Part shown: in pieces, positions 25,142-34,188 of the stretch | How the letters are laid out: every line of letters begins with the position of its first letter | How positions within the stretch are numbered: position 1 is the stretch's first letter | Source: DASXAI01 sp963728985 | GTDB lineage: Bacteria > Actinomycetota > Acidimicrobiia > Acidimicrobiales > Ilumatobacteraceae | DNA length: 64,000 bases | Direction of reading: 5' to 3' | Assembly (NCBI GenBank): GCA_963728985.1 | Contig: CAVSME010000001.1 | Span: forward strand, 868,001-932,000 | Notes under the pieces: generated by a model | Told to the model about the DNA's origin: nothing | The model's database searches: none | The model's input: the letters and a program-made list of their open reading frames with translations, nothing else | Position numbers and translations under genes: made by a program

Positions 25142-25718
25142 CTATCGGGTCGCGGCGTTGTGCAGGGCCAGGTGATCGAGGAGATCGTTGACGAGGTCGG
25201 CCGGTGCGGCGTGCCCCTTCCCGGCGCGGCTGAGGTGGCCGTTGAGCGCGAGGTGGCAGGCGCCGTGGGCGAGCGAGGTGAGGAGCGCGGTGACCCGCTC
25301 GGGGTCGCCGGCGGGGAGCGCGCCTTCGTCCTGGGCGGCGGACACGAGTGCGACGAAGGCGGCTCGACCGGTGGAGGCGGCCTCGTCGAGGTCGGCGGAC
25401 TCGATGGTCCACGGGCCATAGGTGAGGCGGAAGAGCTGCGGGTGAGCCATGGCGTGCTGGACGAAGTGGAGGAGGTCGGCGCGCAGCGCGTCGGCGGCGG
25501 TCGCCGGCCGGCGCCGGTGCCGTGCACTGTGCCGTTGTCGGAGAGCGCCGGCGGCGACGGCCGCGAGCAGAATCCTCCTTGCCGCCGAAGTGGCGATAGG
25601 GCGCGGTCCGGGAGACGCCGGCTCGGGCACCGACCTCGCGCAGGGTCACCGCCGCGGGACCGCCCTCTTCGAGCAGCTCCGTGGCCACGACGACGAGGGT
25701 GTCCCGTGTGGAGCGCAC
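25142..25718 (-). pseudogene. TetR-family regulator, frameshifted after the HTH
   Basis: The N-terminal DNA-binding domain is complete: LVVVATELLEEGGPAAVTLR and EVGARAGVSRTAPYRHFGGK, starting at the GTG at 25718. Just after the HTH (25569-25574, plus strand) the frame is lost. Deleting one T of GATTCT on the coding strand restores KEDLLAAVAAG and joins the ligand-binding domain (MAHPQLFRLTYGPWTIESADL and AHGACHLALNGHLSRAG) ending at 25142. As one of five identical events, it may be a consensus error. It diverges from an LLM oxidoreductase, with two perfect dyads between them that are very likely its operators. Confidence 0.75.
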
Positions 25719-25745
25719 GGCCCAGAGCTTCGCACCGGCGCGCCT

Positions 25746-25760
25746 GTTGACGGTGTCAAC
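25746..25760. promoter_or_regulatory. TetR operator copy 1 (GTTGAC-N3-GTCAAC)
   Basis: A perfect inverted repeat, GTTGAC GGT GTCAAC, in the 88-bp region between the divergent TetR and LLM genes. An identical-arm copy lies 28 bp away. TetR regulators bind dyads of this type. The site lies 28 bp upstream of the TetR start. Confidence 0.7.
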
Positions 25761-25773
25761 GTGACTGACATAG

Positions 25774-25788
25774 GTTGACAACGTCAAC
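25774..25788. promoter_or_regulatory. TetR operator copy 2 (GTTGAC-N3-GTCAAC)
   Basis: A second perfect dyad with the same arms and a different spacer, GTTGAC AAC GTCAAC, centred 28 bp from copy 1 and ending 18 bp before the LLM start codon. Spacing close to three helical turns would place both sites on roughly the same face of DNA and allow control of both divergent promoters. Confidence 0.7.
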
Positions 25789-25806
25789 GTTCGGGAAGGA
25801 GAGGCG

Positions 25807-26688
25807 ATGAAGGTCGGCATCGCGCTGGCGTGGCCGGACGAGGCCTCGCTGATCGGCGCCGAGGTCCGTCGTCTGGCCCGCGACGCCGACGCGCATGGCG
25901 TCGACTCGCTCTGGACGGCCGACCACCTGTTCCAGTTCCACGTGACGGGCAAGCCCGTCGAGGCATCGATGCTCGAGGTCTACGCCACGCTGTCGTACTG
26001 CGCCGGCCTCACCGAGCGGCTGACGGTAGGCGCCCTCGTCACGTGCGCGACGTACCGGCCGGCTGGGCTCCTGCTCAAGGCGGTCAGCACGCTCGACGTG
26101 CTCACCGGGGGGCGCGTCGTGCTCGGCCTCGGCGCCGGTTGGTACGAGGACGAGGCGCGTGGGCTCGGACTGCCGTTCGCGGCACGGCCGGAGCGCTTCG
26201 CGCTGCTCGAGGAGACCCTGCAGCTCGCACACCACATGTGGCGTGACGACGAGGCGCCGTTCGTCTCCGAGCACCTCCGCCTCGAGCGTCCGCTCAACCG
26301 CCCTCGTGGGAAGCGGCCGCCGATCCTGATCGGGGGCAGCGGGGAGCGACGAACCCTGCGGCTCGTGGCCGAGTACGCCGATGCCTGCAACCTCTTCGAT
26401 CTCGCACCGCCGTTCGATCTCGACCTCGCGCACAAGATCAGCGTCTTGCACCGCCACTGCCACGATGTCGGTCGCGCCCCGAGCGAGATCGAGATCACGG
26501 CGCTGCGCAGCGTCGACCTCGAAGCGCGCGACGGCGTCGATGACCTGCTCCGGCGGGCGCACGAGCTCGCCGAGCTCGGCGTGTCCCACCTCATCCTGTC
26601 CGGCCCGCACTTCGAGTGGGGCCCGAGCTTCGACCGCCTCCTCGAGCTCGTGGACGAGCTCCACGCCATCGAACCCGCCGTCGTTTAG
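25807..26688 (+). CDS. LLM-class F420/flavin-dependent oxidoreductase
   Basis: 293 residues from an ATG preceded by GGAAGGAG. Luciferase-like TIM-barrel features are clear: VDSLWTADHLFQFH, the non-prolyl-cis-peptide region GALVTCATYR, STLDVLTGGRVVLGLGAGWY, and RPPILIGGSGERRTLRLVAEYADACN. This is the F420-dependent subfamily common in Actinobacteria. It diverges from a TetR gene with two operators, so it is probably induced by its substrate or a related compound. The broken flavin monooxygenase gene starts 44 bp downstream and may have been in the same unit. The reaction is unknown. Confidence 0.88.
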   Translation: MKVGIALAWPDEASLIGAEVRRLARDADAHGVDSLWTADHLFQFHVTGKPVEASMLEVYATLSYCAGLTERLTVGALVTCATYRPAGLLLKAVSTLDVLTGGRVVLGLGAGWYEDEARGLGLPFAARPERFALLEETLQLAHHMWRDDEAPFVSEHLRLERPLNRPRGKRPPILIGGSGERRTLRLVAEYADACNLFDLAPPFDLDLAHKISVLHRHCHDVGRAPSEIEITALRSVDLEARDGVDDLLRRAHELAELGVSHLILSGPHFEWGPSFDRLLELVDELHAIEPAVV

Positions 26689-26732
26689 CAGCGCGCCAGT
26701 TCGTTTTCGCCGATGCGCGATGATTCTCGGCC

Positions 26733-27814
26733 ATGGGCACGAGTGATGTCGTGGTGGTGGGCGGCGGAATTGGAGGTTCCGCATTGGCGTACGGCCTGGC
26801 CCACGATGGCCTGCGCGTCACGGTCCTCGAATCGACCAAGGAGTTCCCCGATCGTGTCCGGGGCGAGAGCATGCGTTTGTGGGGTCTCGTCGAGGCGCGC
26901 CGCCTGGGCGTCGAGGACGCGCTTCTCCGGGCGGGCGCCCACATCGCACCGGTGTGGCGGCAGTACGTCGAAGGACTGGGAGACGCGCGAAATCCCGGCC
27001 AGCATGATCATTCCCGACGTTCCCGGCACCCTGAACCTGCGCCATCCTGACGCCTGCCAGGCGCTGCTGGACGCGGCGGCCGAGGCGGGAGCGACGGTGG
27101 TGCGCGGCGTCGAGGACGTGACATTGAAGCCGGGTGCGCCGCCAGCTGTCTCGTACCGTACGAACGGCGCCACCGAGACCATCGACACCACGCTCGTCGT
27201 CGGCGCCGACGGCCGGGCGTCGACGATCCGCCGCCAGGCCGGGATCGAGCTCCACCGCCAGGACCCGATCAACTACATCGCCGGCCTCCTCGTCGACGGC
27301 CTCGAAGGGTACCCGACGACTACGACGTGCTCGTGAGCGAGGGCGACCTGTTCACCCTCATGTTCCACCAGGGCAACGGCCGCGCCCGCCTGTACCTGTG
27401 CGGCGGCCGGTCGATGCAACACCGATTCGCCGGCCAGGACAGCGTCGCCAAGTTCATGGCCGCCTGGAACCCGTCGTGCTACCGGGCAAGGACTCGCGCG
27501 GATCGCGATGCGACGACGCCCGCATCGTGCGCGACCTCGTCGTCGACGGCGCCCGCCAGCCCGGCGACTTCGCGCCGTACGCCGCTGAGCGCACGGAGCG
27601 GATGCGGCGCCTGCGGTTCGGGGCCAACCTCATGTCGGTCACCCAAGCCGAGGAATGCGACAACCTCACCACTCGGCGCCAGATGATGGCCGACAAGATG
27701 GCCAGCATGGACCCCGAGATCTTCCCGATTTTCATCGGCCTCTTCGCCGGACCGGAGACCATTCCCGAGGAGCTCGTCGACGATCGAGTGCTTGAACCGA
27801 TCAGACGAGCCTGA
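26733..27814 (+). pseudogene. FAD-dependent monooxygenase, broken by several frameshifts
   Basis: Aromatic-hydroxylase-type flavoprotein. The N-terminus has VVVVGGGIGGSALAYGLA and the later FAD motif is VVGADGRASTIRRQAG. At least three indels are needed to read it through. One extra base near 26970-26976 moves YVE to the frame with WETREIPASMIIPDVPG. One missing G near 27306-27309 comes before YDVLVSEGDLFTLMFHQGNG. One missing base near 27482-27486 comes before LPGKDSRG and VTQAEECDNLTTRR. None of the three sites shows the RGATTCT pattern. It is either a genuine pseudogene or a poorly resolved stretch. It follows the LLM gene and could have used the same induced pathway. Confidence 0.7.
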
Positions 27815-27829
27815 GGTCACCAGCGGCGC

Positions 27830-28021
27830 TCATTTGCCACGCGCTTTCTGGACGATCTTGTCCAGCTCCTCGCAGGCATTGATGTGAGCGCGGATCTTCG
27901 CCTTGCCCGACGGACCCAACTTCGTCATGTCGGTGCTGTCGAGATGCGCGATGCGCAACGCCAGCGCCAGATGGATCTCACGGAGCTCCGCGGGGGACAG
28001 CCGTTCGAAGCGCTTGGGCAT
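27830..28021 (-). CDS. Small conserved-looking protein, 63 aa
   Basis: Starts at an ATG (MPKRFERLSPAELREIHLAL) and continues as two amphipathic helices with SGKAKIRAHINACEELDKIV and a basic C-terminus (QKARGK). The high helical content and the lack of low-complexity sequence support real coding. I do not recognise a family. It sits 26 bp after the PQ-loop membrane protein gene on the same strand and may be co-transcribed. A DNA- or RNA-binding role is possible from the basic helices, but this is speculation. Confidence 0.55.
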   Translation of the reverse strand: MPKRFERLSPAELREIHLALALRIAHLDSTDMTKLGPSGKAKIRAHINACEELDKIVQKARGK

Positions 28022-28047
28022 GACGCACCTTACGGCGGAGCCCAGGT

Positions 28048-28656
28048 TCACGCTTCGAGGGCGAGGGCAGGCTGGGATCGGCGGGACCTCGTCATGGCCC
28101 ACCGGACGAGCATGAGCGACGACGACACGATCCCGGTGACTGCGAACCCTTTGATCGCCCAGTCCTGCTCCTCCACGCCGTAGTAACCCCACAGGATGAC
28201 CTGGACGAGGAACAGCACCCACGTGCCGGGGGCGATGCCGGTGGGAGCGTAGGTACGCCACGCGGTCCACAGGCTCGGTGCTACTTGGACGGCATAGGAC
28301 ACTCCGAGCACCGCGCCCAGGGCGCTCCACCCGCCGATCACCGTGATGCCGGTGAGGAGCACGGCCCACGCGGTGCCGCCGAGCGCGGCCACGCCGGCGC
28401 GCGCCCCGAAGCGCACGAGGGTCACGAAGAGGAACCCATAGAAGCAGGCGGTGGCGAGGGTGGCCGGGACGCCCGCCCACAGTTCTCGCGCCAGGGCATA
28501 CGCGAACCAGGCGAGGTTCGTGACCGTACCGAGGGCGGTCCACAACACCGACACTCCGACGATGTCGCGCGTGCGCAGCAGCCTCACGGCCTGGGGCACC
28601 AGCGACCCGACCGCGAGGATGGTCGCGACGATGACGGCGGTGTCGGCGAGCGTCAC
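28048..28656 (-). CDS. PQ-loop / SemiSWEET-like membrane protein
   Basis: 202 residues from the GTG at 28656. It has about seven hydrophobic segments in two repeats. The first repeat contains the PQ-loop motif SLVPQAVRLLRTRDIVGVSV; the second has VAPSLWTAWRTYAPTGIAPG in the equivalent place. Paired PQ-loop units of three helices are the SWEET/SemiSWEET transporter layout, here as a fused pair with a linker helix. A sugar or other small-metabolite uniport role is inferred. Another in-frame ATG at 28704 gives a basic N-terminus with no similarity, so the GTG is preferred. Confidence 0.75.
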   Translation of the reverse strand: MTLADTAVIVATILAVGSLVPQAVRLLRTRDIVGVSVLWTALGTVTNLAWFAYALARELWAGVPATLATACFYGFLFVTLVRFGARAGVAALGGTAWAVLLTGITVIGGWSALGAVLGVSYAVQVAPSLWTAWRTYAPTGIAPGTWVLFLVQVILWGYYGVEEQDWAIKGFAVTGIVSSSLMLVRWAMTRSRRSQPALALEA

Positions 28657-28790
28657 GAGCGGGCAGCGTACGACCTGACGTTGCCGTCTGCGCCACTGGA
28701 ACATCGATGGCCGCGGCGAGCGCGAAGATTGTGGCGATGTGCGACAGCAGCGATCACAGCCACGATCACGAGTCCGGTCAGGAGGTCGCC

Positions 28791-29807
28791 GTGGCGATGC
28801 CGCGGCGGATCGAGGGTGATGCCGTGGACCCGATCACGCTCGAGCCGGTCGACGAGGTCGTGATCACGACCCTGGTGGACAACAGCTACGACGGGCTGAT
28901 GACCGACATGGGGCCGGCACGGCGCGCTTCGATGGGTCGCACGCGACGTGAACGGGCGGAACAGTTCGTGCAAGGCGAGACGATGCCCGGACTGGTTGCC
29001 GAGCACGGCTTCGCCGCGCTGGTGACGACCCGCCGTGGCACGCGGACGCACACGCTGTTGTTCGACACGGGCGTCTCGCCCAACGGGCTGGCGGACAACA
29101 TGGAACGCCTAGGCTTGGACGCGGCCGACATCGAAGCACTGGTGCTCTCCCACAATCACTTCGATCACGCCGGCGGGCTGCTGGGCTTGGCGAGGTTGCG
29201 TCGACGAGCGGGCCTGCCGATCACCGTCCATCCCGACGTGTGGTCACCGCGGCGAGTCGTGATCCCCAACGCACACGAGTGGCACCTGCCGACCCTGTCA
29301 CGCCGCTCGCTCGAGCAGGAGGGGTTCGAGATCATCGAACGCCGCCAACCCTCCATGTTGCTCGACAACAGCGTGCTCATCACCGGCGAGGTCGACCGGA
29401 CGACCGACTTCGAGACTGGCATGCCCTTCCACCAAACGCTCGGGCCGAACGGATGGGAACCCGATCCGTTGATCATGGACGACCAGGCGCTCGTCGTCCG
29501 CGTGCGTGGTCGTGGTCTGGTCGTCCTCACCGGCTGCGGGCACGCCGGCGCGGTCAACATCTGCCGGTACGCGCTCCGCCTCACCGCCGAGCACGACCTC
29601 GCCGGGCTGTTCGGTGGCTTCCACCTCAGCGGCCCCGCGTTCGACCCAGTCATCGAGCCGACCGTGACCGCCCTCCGCTCTCTGGCGCCGGCCGTCATCG
29701 TGCCGGCCCACTGCACTGGCTGGCGGGCCCAGCACCGCCTCGCCACCGAGCTGCCCGACGCTTTCGTGCCGAACGCCGTCGGCACCAGCTTCACCATCGC
29801 CGCCTAG
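28791..29807 (+). CDS. Metallo-beta-lactamase-fold hydrolase
   Basis: About 338 residues. The metal-binding motif is SHNHFDHAGG; later ligands are in GCGHAGAVN and AHCTGW. Together with LLFDTGVSPNGLADNM this is the group related to the archaeal/bacterial dihydropterin-RFAP synthase-like MBL proteins. AGGAGG at 28780-28785 lies five bases before the GTG at 28791, which I chose. ATGs at 28707 and 28737 would add a His/Ser-rich N-terminus (HSHDHESGQ). The reaction is unknown; phosphoester or lactone hydrolysis is possible. It is divergent from the PQ-loop gene, with little space for separate promoters. Confidence 0.8.
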   Translation: MAMPRRIEGDAVDPITLEPVDEVVITTLVDNSYDGLMTDMGPARRASMGRTRRERAEQFVQGETMPGLVAEHGFAALVTTRRGTRTHTLLFDTGVSPNGLADNMERLGLDAADIEALVLSHNHFDHAGGLLGLARLRRRAGLPITVHPDVWSPRRVVIPNAHEWHLPTLSRRSLEQEGFEIIERRQPSMLLDNSVLITGEVDRTTDFETGMPFHQTLGPNGWEPDPLIMDDQALVVRVRGRGLVVLTGCGHAGAVNICRYALRLTAEHDLAGLFGGFHLSGPAFDPVIEPTVTALRSLAPAVIVPAHCTGWRAQHRLATELPDAFVPNAVGTSFTIAA

Positions 29808-29912
29808 CTCAGCGACACCCACAGCCGACGAACTGGGCGAATGGCCGTGGGCCGCCAGGGCCTCCTTGGCGAGTACTGCCTTCGCTGACTGCTGCCGGCC
29901 TGTACACCCCGG

Positions 29913-30259
29913 TCACGGTTCCTCTGGGTCGCTCATTGCCCGCTCGATCTCGACTTGCGCGTAGAGAGTGGCCTCGCGACGATTCATGGCTGCGCCGATG
30001 CTCACTCGCTCCGCGAGGAGCCGAGATCCGAGGACGCCCTCGATATGTTCGAGCCTGGCGGCCAGCCCGGAAGAAGTTGCGGCGGCTGTGGGGTTGGTCA
30101 CCACACCGTACAAGGTCGCGGCCGGTTCGGCGTGGCCGAGCCGGTCGAGGAGAACCGCGAGCTGCTCGAATGTGCTCGAGAGCATGACGACCACCGCGCC
30201 GTCGACCCCTCGATGTCCGTGAACAAGAACGTCACGGTCCCAGTCGGTCGAAGCCCCAC
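29913..30259 (-). pseudogene. Internal-deletion remnant of a cyclase-STAND regulator
   Basis: The ribosome binding site (AGGAGGA at 30264-30270), GTG start and first 22 or so codons of a class III cyclase-domain regulator are intact (GTVTFLFTDIEGST). After a short stretch the sequence jumps, in another frame, to the C-terminal end of the same kind of protein (LAVLLDRLGHAEPAATLYGV through AERVSIGAAMNRREATLYAQ). About 800 codons are missing compared with the intact paralogue at 45050-47755. It is therefore the scar of one large deletion rather than a functional gene. A frameshift at the joint would stop the original frame. Confidence 0.7.
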
Positions 30260-30361
30260 GAGCTCCTCCTGAACCGAGCGTGGCCAAATATTTCACGGTG
30301 AGCGCTCCGCCGAAGCCGCCAACGACCTTGCTGCACCCCGTCGCTCGCCGGTGGCTCGGCA

Positions 30362-30687
30362 TCAGAACCACCGAGTCGAGGGCACTGGGTATCGCTCGGT
30401 GCCAGCGACGAAGGCGGCGACGATTATGTGGCGTGACGGTCAAGCGACTGGCGGGCCCGGTCGTAGCGCGGGTCGGCGTGCGCGGCGGCTTCCTGCACGT
30501 CCCCGGAGCGGACGCCGGCGTCCATGGCGCCGGTGATGAACGAATGGCGCAGGTTGGGCGGTGAGATCCGCTTGGTGATCCTGGCCTGACGCGCCAGCCG
30601 CTTACCGTTGCGGTCGGCGGCGTAGCGGTCCATCCGAGCCCCGGCGGCGCCCAGGAAGATCGACCCCGTGGCCCGTTCGCCGATGGA
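30362..30687 (-). pseudogene. Tyrosine recombinase (integrase), C-terminal remnant
   Basis: About 105 codons of the catalytic end of a phage-type integrase. The HxxR box is in ISPPNLRHSFITGAMDAG. The segment VQEAAAHADPRYDRARQS contains the second His and the Tyr region, but two or three residues normally between PR and RYDRAR are missing. After DRHAT a single missing base near 30425-30429 breaks the frame; reading on gives YIVAAFVAGT. Upstream, a stop at 30688-30690 ends the similarity. It is not the integrase of the 40.8-58.6 kb element and marks an older, lost insertion. Confidence 0.7.
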
Positions 30688-30885
30688 TCAACGGACCGCC
30701 ATGACCGACGCGAGACCGCGAGTCGCCGACGACCGTCCAAGTCGCCGGCACCGACGTGGTCGCCCCGCAAACCGGGCGGAGACGGAACGATGCATCTCGC
30801 GATCACCAGCAGCGGCCGGAGCCACCCAATCTTCTCCTCATCGAACCGTCCCCCGGTCTGCCAGGGAGGGTCGCGATCTGGGATC

Positions 30886-31768
30886 ATGACCGCGATGGAC
30901 GAGACGGTCTTCTCCTTCGCCACGGCCGACGGCATCGACGTTGTGGCATACCGCTGGACCGGCACCCGGCCGCCAAAGGCGATCGTGCAGATCGCCCACG
31001 GCATGGGCGAGCACGCGGCTCGATACCGGCGACTGGCCGAAGCCCTGACGGTCGCCCGCTACGCCGTCTATGCCAACGACCACCGCGGCCACGGCAAGAC
31101 GGCAGGATCGGCTGATCACCACGGTGATCTCGGTGCCGGTGGTTGGACAGGTCTGGTCAATGATCTCGGTGAGCTCAGTGCCATCGCCCGCCGTGAGAAC
31201 CCTGGCATCCCATTGGTGATCGTGGGCCACAGCATGGGCTCCTTCGCCCTACAGGGCTACCTCCTCGATCACAGCGCCGAGCTCGACGGAGCCGTGCTGT
31301 CGGGCACCTCCGCGATCGACGTCATCGCCCCCAGCGTCGACCCCACCAAGGAGGTGGATCTCGAGCGCGTTCAACGCTGGGTTCGAGCCTGCCCGCACTG
31401 ACTACGACTGGTTGAGCCGCGACCCCGACGAGGTCGACGCCTACGTCGCCGACCCTGCATGCGGCTTCGGTCTGAACCCGCCGAGTACGGCCAACATGCT
31501 CGACGCCTTGGGGGTCACGGCCGACGCCGAGCGTCTCAGCGGCATCCGCTCGGATCTCCCGATCTACCTGGTGTCGGGGGATGCCGACCCGCTTGCCGGC
31601 GGAGGCGCGTTGATCGAGTTGGTTGCCGACCGGTACCGCCAAGGCGGCGTCCATGACGTGACCGTCGTGCTCTATCCCGGCGCCCGCCATGAGGTGTTCA
31701 ACGAGACGAACCGCGACGAGATTACGGCCGACCTCGTCACGTGGCTCGACCGCGTCACAGCGCGCTGA
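30886..31768 (+). pseudogene. Alpha/beta hydrolase (monoacylglycerol-lipase-like), frameshifted
   Basis: About 293 residues when joined. The serine-aminopeptidase/lysophospholipase fold is clear: AHGMGEHAARYRRLAEALT, NDHRGHGKT, nucleophile elbow GHSMGSFALQG, acid in VSGDADPLAG and His in GARHEVFNET. The catalytic triad is complete. The frame changes near 31370: removing one G from GCGCGTT restores ERFNAGFEPARTDYDWLSRD. The motif differs from the recurrent RGATTCT events. Start is the ATG at 30886 (30895 also possible). It likely hydrolyses a lipid or ester in the cytoplasm if the frame is intact in vivo. Confidence 0.7.
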
Positions 31769-32113
31769 TCAGGCGAGGTTCGACAGCCCAGAGCGCAGCG
31801 TCAGACGACCCGATGCGTCCCGAGACTCTCCAGCTACCCAGGTGCGCACGCTGTCAGCCTCCGCTCCGGTGCTCACCGTCGCAAAGCCACGATGAGCTTC
31901 GCTTGCCGCCATACCGTCAGCCACCCGCGAGCATCGACGCGATGGTGTCGTACTCGGGCTGGGTGGCGGTGAGGGACCACGTCTCTTTGATGCTGGCCCA
32001 GTCGGTGGCGTCGCGCCGTGCGCACGCCTAGCAGTCGATCTGTCGCTCGCGGCAGGCGCTCGGGACAGCGCAGCCTGAGCGGAGTTGCCAAGCCAGCGGC
32101 AGGTGGCGGTCTC
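31769..32113. other. Stretch with no convincing gene
   Basis: I see no complete gene. On the minus strand a short open segment (about 31918-32030) reads ATDWASIKETWSLTATQPEY and ends in a normal stop, but a stop also lies just upstream. It may be the last 36 codons of a lost gene. Confidence 0.3.
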
Positions 32114-32503
32114 TCAACCCTCGAGCGGAGGGCGCTGCTTTCGGAATGAGTTCTTCCGAACGATCTTGTCGTCACGAACGGTGAGGAAGTCACAGCCGAG
32201 GACGTCGATCCGCTTGCCATCGATCAGGGTGCCGGTCAGTCTCCACTCCGACACCCCGTAGTCGGGGGAGATGACGAAGTGACGGCCACCACCCCAGTTC
32301 GCATCAGGCATGGAGTCGAACACCTCGACGAACGCTGTCCGCACCTGCGTCAGACCCTCGAACCTGCGGCCATCGAACTCGGGCCCACCAGATGCCTCGA
32401 ACACGCAATCGTCAGCGAACAAGCCCACCAGCCGATCGACGTCGTGGCTGTTCCATGCGTCGGTGTGTTCGATCAGGAGACGCTTCAGATCGTCAGTGTC
32501 CAC
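32114..32503 (-). CDS. SnoaL/NTF2-like protein
   Basis: 129 residues from a GTG. The cone-shaped NTF2-like fold is recognised by LIEHTDAWNSHDVDRLVGLF (first helix and kink), DDCVFEASGG, the GLTQVRTAFVEVFDSMPDA helix and the final strands VLGCDFLTVRDDKIVRKNSF. Such proteins are small-molecule isomerases, hydrolases or binding proteins. No operon partner is adjacent, so the substrate is unknown. Codon use and length are normal for the family. Confidence 0.82.
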   Translation of the reverse strand: MDTDDLKRLLIEHTDAWNSHDVDRLVGLFADDCVFEASGGPEFDGRRFEGLTQVRTAFVEVFDSMPDANWGGGRHFVISPDYGVSEWRLTGTLIDGKRIDVLGCDFLTVRDDKIVRKNSFRKQRPPLEG

Positions 32504-33120
32504 GTTCGACCTCCAGGAACCAGGACCGCCTCATCGTACGTGTCACGGCTCTGTCCCCGTCCCCCGGCCGCCGGCACGTCAGCGTCAACGCTGATGCCGA
32601 CCCGCTGACGAACCTATCGCCGAACCGTGCGGAGCGGGCGGCGCGATGCCCCGAGCATGAACCCTGCCGCGTTCGCTCATTGTTGCCTGATGACCCCACC
32701 GATTCGGCGCCGCGCGTCACGTCGCCGAGCGGTATGTCGCGCCGAGCGCGGCGCACACTCCCGTCGATCGGTCCCGCGCGGCAGGCGGCACCGGTGGAGA
32801 ACGAGGTGCCGAGGCGCGCCACTCGGCCGCTGCTAGGTGACGGCTCCGGCCGGCCAGGTCTCGGCAGTCGTCGGAGGCCCAATGACCGAGGCCCTACTGC
32901 GTTGGCGGTGGTCACGGGTCCAACTTCGGAAGGACCAGGGCCCTGACGATCGAAGAGCTCCTCGCGCTTGACCATCCGATCAGCGACGGCGGCCTGAGCT
33001 GCAGGCCCCGCCCTGCCCGCATGGGATGGAAACCGCGAAGGCCCGAAGCACTCCGACCCCGTCATGTCGAGCATCCGTCGCGCTCCGGCACTGCCCCAGC
33101 AGCCGCCGGACCAGTCGGCA
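32504..33120. other. 617-bp stretch with no convincing gene
   Basis: Open frames exist on both strands because of high GC, but they are rich in Arg, Pro, Gly and Ser and show no domain pattern or ribosome binding site. I see no RNA gene or clear repeat. Confidence 0.4.
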
Positions 33121-33465
33121 TCAGAAGGACTCGGGGCCGAAGCGGCCCCACGCAATGAAGGCGGCCATCGCGAGATAGATCAGATTGAGCGCGACTCCTG
33201 CGGCCTCGTGACGGCGGAAGTGCGTGATCATCGCGCCAACCATCAACAACACCACACCGACAGCAGCTAGCGGAACAAGAACTGGCGCGATGTCGAGTGC
33301 GGCAGGCAGGATCAGGCCCGCTGCCGCCAGGAGCTCAAGGACTCCGAGGGCTTTGACGAATCCGACGCTGGCGTCTGCAGTCCATCCGCCGAGAGGCACG
33401 GTGGCCAGCTTCTCCTTGGGTACGAACAACTTGGCGCTGCCGCTGAACAGGAAGACAGCGGCCAA
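33121..33465 (-). CDS. DoxX-like membrane protein
   Basis: About 114 residues with four hydrophobic helices: VFLFSGSAKLF, GVLELLAAAGLILPAAL, LVPLAAVGVVLLMVGAMITHFR and ALNLIYLAMAAFIAWG. The FSGSAKL(F) near the start and the RRHE loop are typical of DoxX-like proteins. The usable start is a TTG at 33465, yet hydrophobic residues (LWIVAGL) continue in frame upstream. An ATG near 33526 is in a different frame, so the true N-terminus may be hidden by a small indel. Function is unknown; relatives are linked to redox or thiosulfate metabolism. Confidence 0.7.
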   Translation of the reverse strand: MAAVFLFSGSAKLFVPKEKLATVPLGGWTADASVGFVKALGVLELLAAAGLILPAALDIAPVLVPLAAVGVVLLMVGAMITHFRRHEAAGVALNLIYLAMAAFIAWGRFGPESF

Positions 33466-33568
33466 CAGCCCGGCGACGATCCACAGCGCAGCCGGCTCGA
33501 GAGCAGCGGGGCGCTGGTTTCATTGCCAAGCGCGACCTCTCCGGCCAAGCCCTCGCCGAGCTCACCGG

Positions 33569-33817
33569 ATGGCCGTGCGAGCGCTTCGGCCGGGGCTGCT
33601 GTCTGCGGGCCTGGTGCTGGCGATCGTCGCCGCGTCGGCATCGACGGACTCGCTGGGGCCGGGGCTCGCGGTGGTCGACGCCATCGTCGGCGTCGTGGCG
33701 TGGGATCGGCGGGCCGACAGCGGCACGGGCCCACTCATGATACTGGCCGGCTTCGCCTGGCTCATGGGAAGCCTCGCGTCGGTGGCGCTGTTCTGGCAGC
33801 GACCTGGGCGGCGGTGA
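33569..33817 (+). CDS. Short membrane protein, possibly the N-terminal remnant of a sensor kinase
   Basis: 82 residues with three hydrophobic segments (LLSAGLVLAIVAAS, LAVVDAIVGVVAW, LMILAGFAWLMGSLASVAL). The loop DRRADSGTGPLM followed by LAGFAWLMGS resembles the membrane input domain of actinobacterial histidine kinases, but no kinase domain follows. It may be a truncated remnant or a real small protein. It diverges from the DoxX-like gene. Confidence is modest. Confidence 0.4.
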   Translation: MAVRALRPGLLSAGLVLAIVAASASTDSLGPGLAVVDAIVGVVAWDRRADSGTGPLMILAGFAWLMGSLASVALFWQRPGRR

Positions 33818-34188
33818 CGATCATCGCTGTCTCGCACGACGCGCGTCGAGCAGACCCATCACGACGGCTGCGCCCGGCGGTGCGGCGGCGGACCTGGGTG
33901 ACGACGGCCATGGGCACCACCTGGGGTTCGCTACCTGGGCCATCGGCGGTATCGTCGTGGCTGGATACCGCAGTGAGCCCAAAGGTGTCCGGCCGGGTAG
34001 CCGCCGGCGATGGGAGCGATTGCTCAGGACCTTGGCAGCGCGTCACGAGATACGACGGCCAGGGGAATGAGATGGGACGCCGGGTGCGTTGCCGAGGCCA
34101 GCCGAGGTGATCGAGCACTCGCGTCCTGTCGTCGCTGCCGCATGGGCGGCCGGTTCCGCCGCGCTCCCGGCATCGATGTCGGGACGGG
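33818..34188. other. 371-bp stretch with no convincing gene
   Basis: No frame with family features or ribosome binding site is seen. The stretch precedes the first GAF-ANTAR gene and may hold its promoter. Confidence 0.4.

Noticed and set aside
32493..33155. 220-codon minus-strand frame
   Set aside because: Low-complexity Arg/Gly/Ser/Pro content, no domain and no ribosome binding site.
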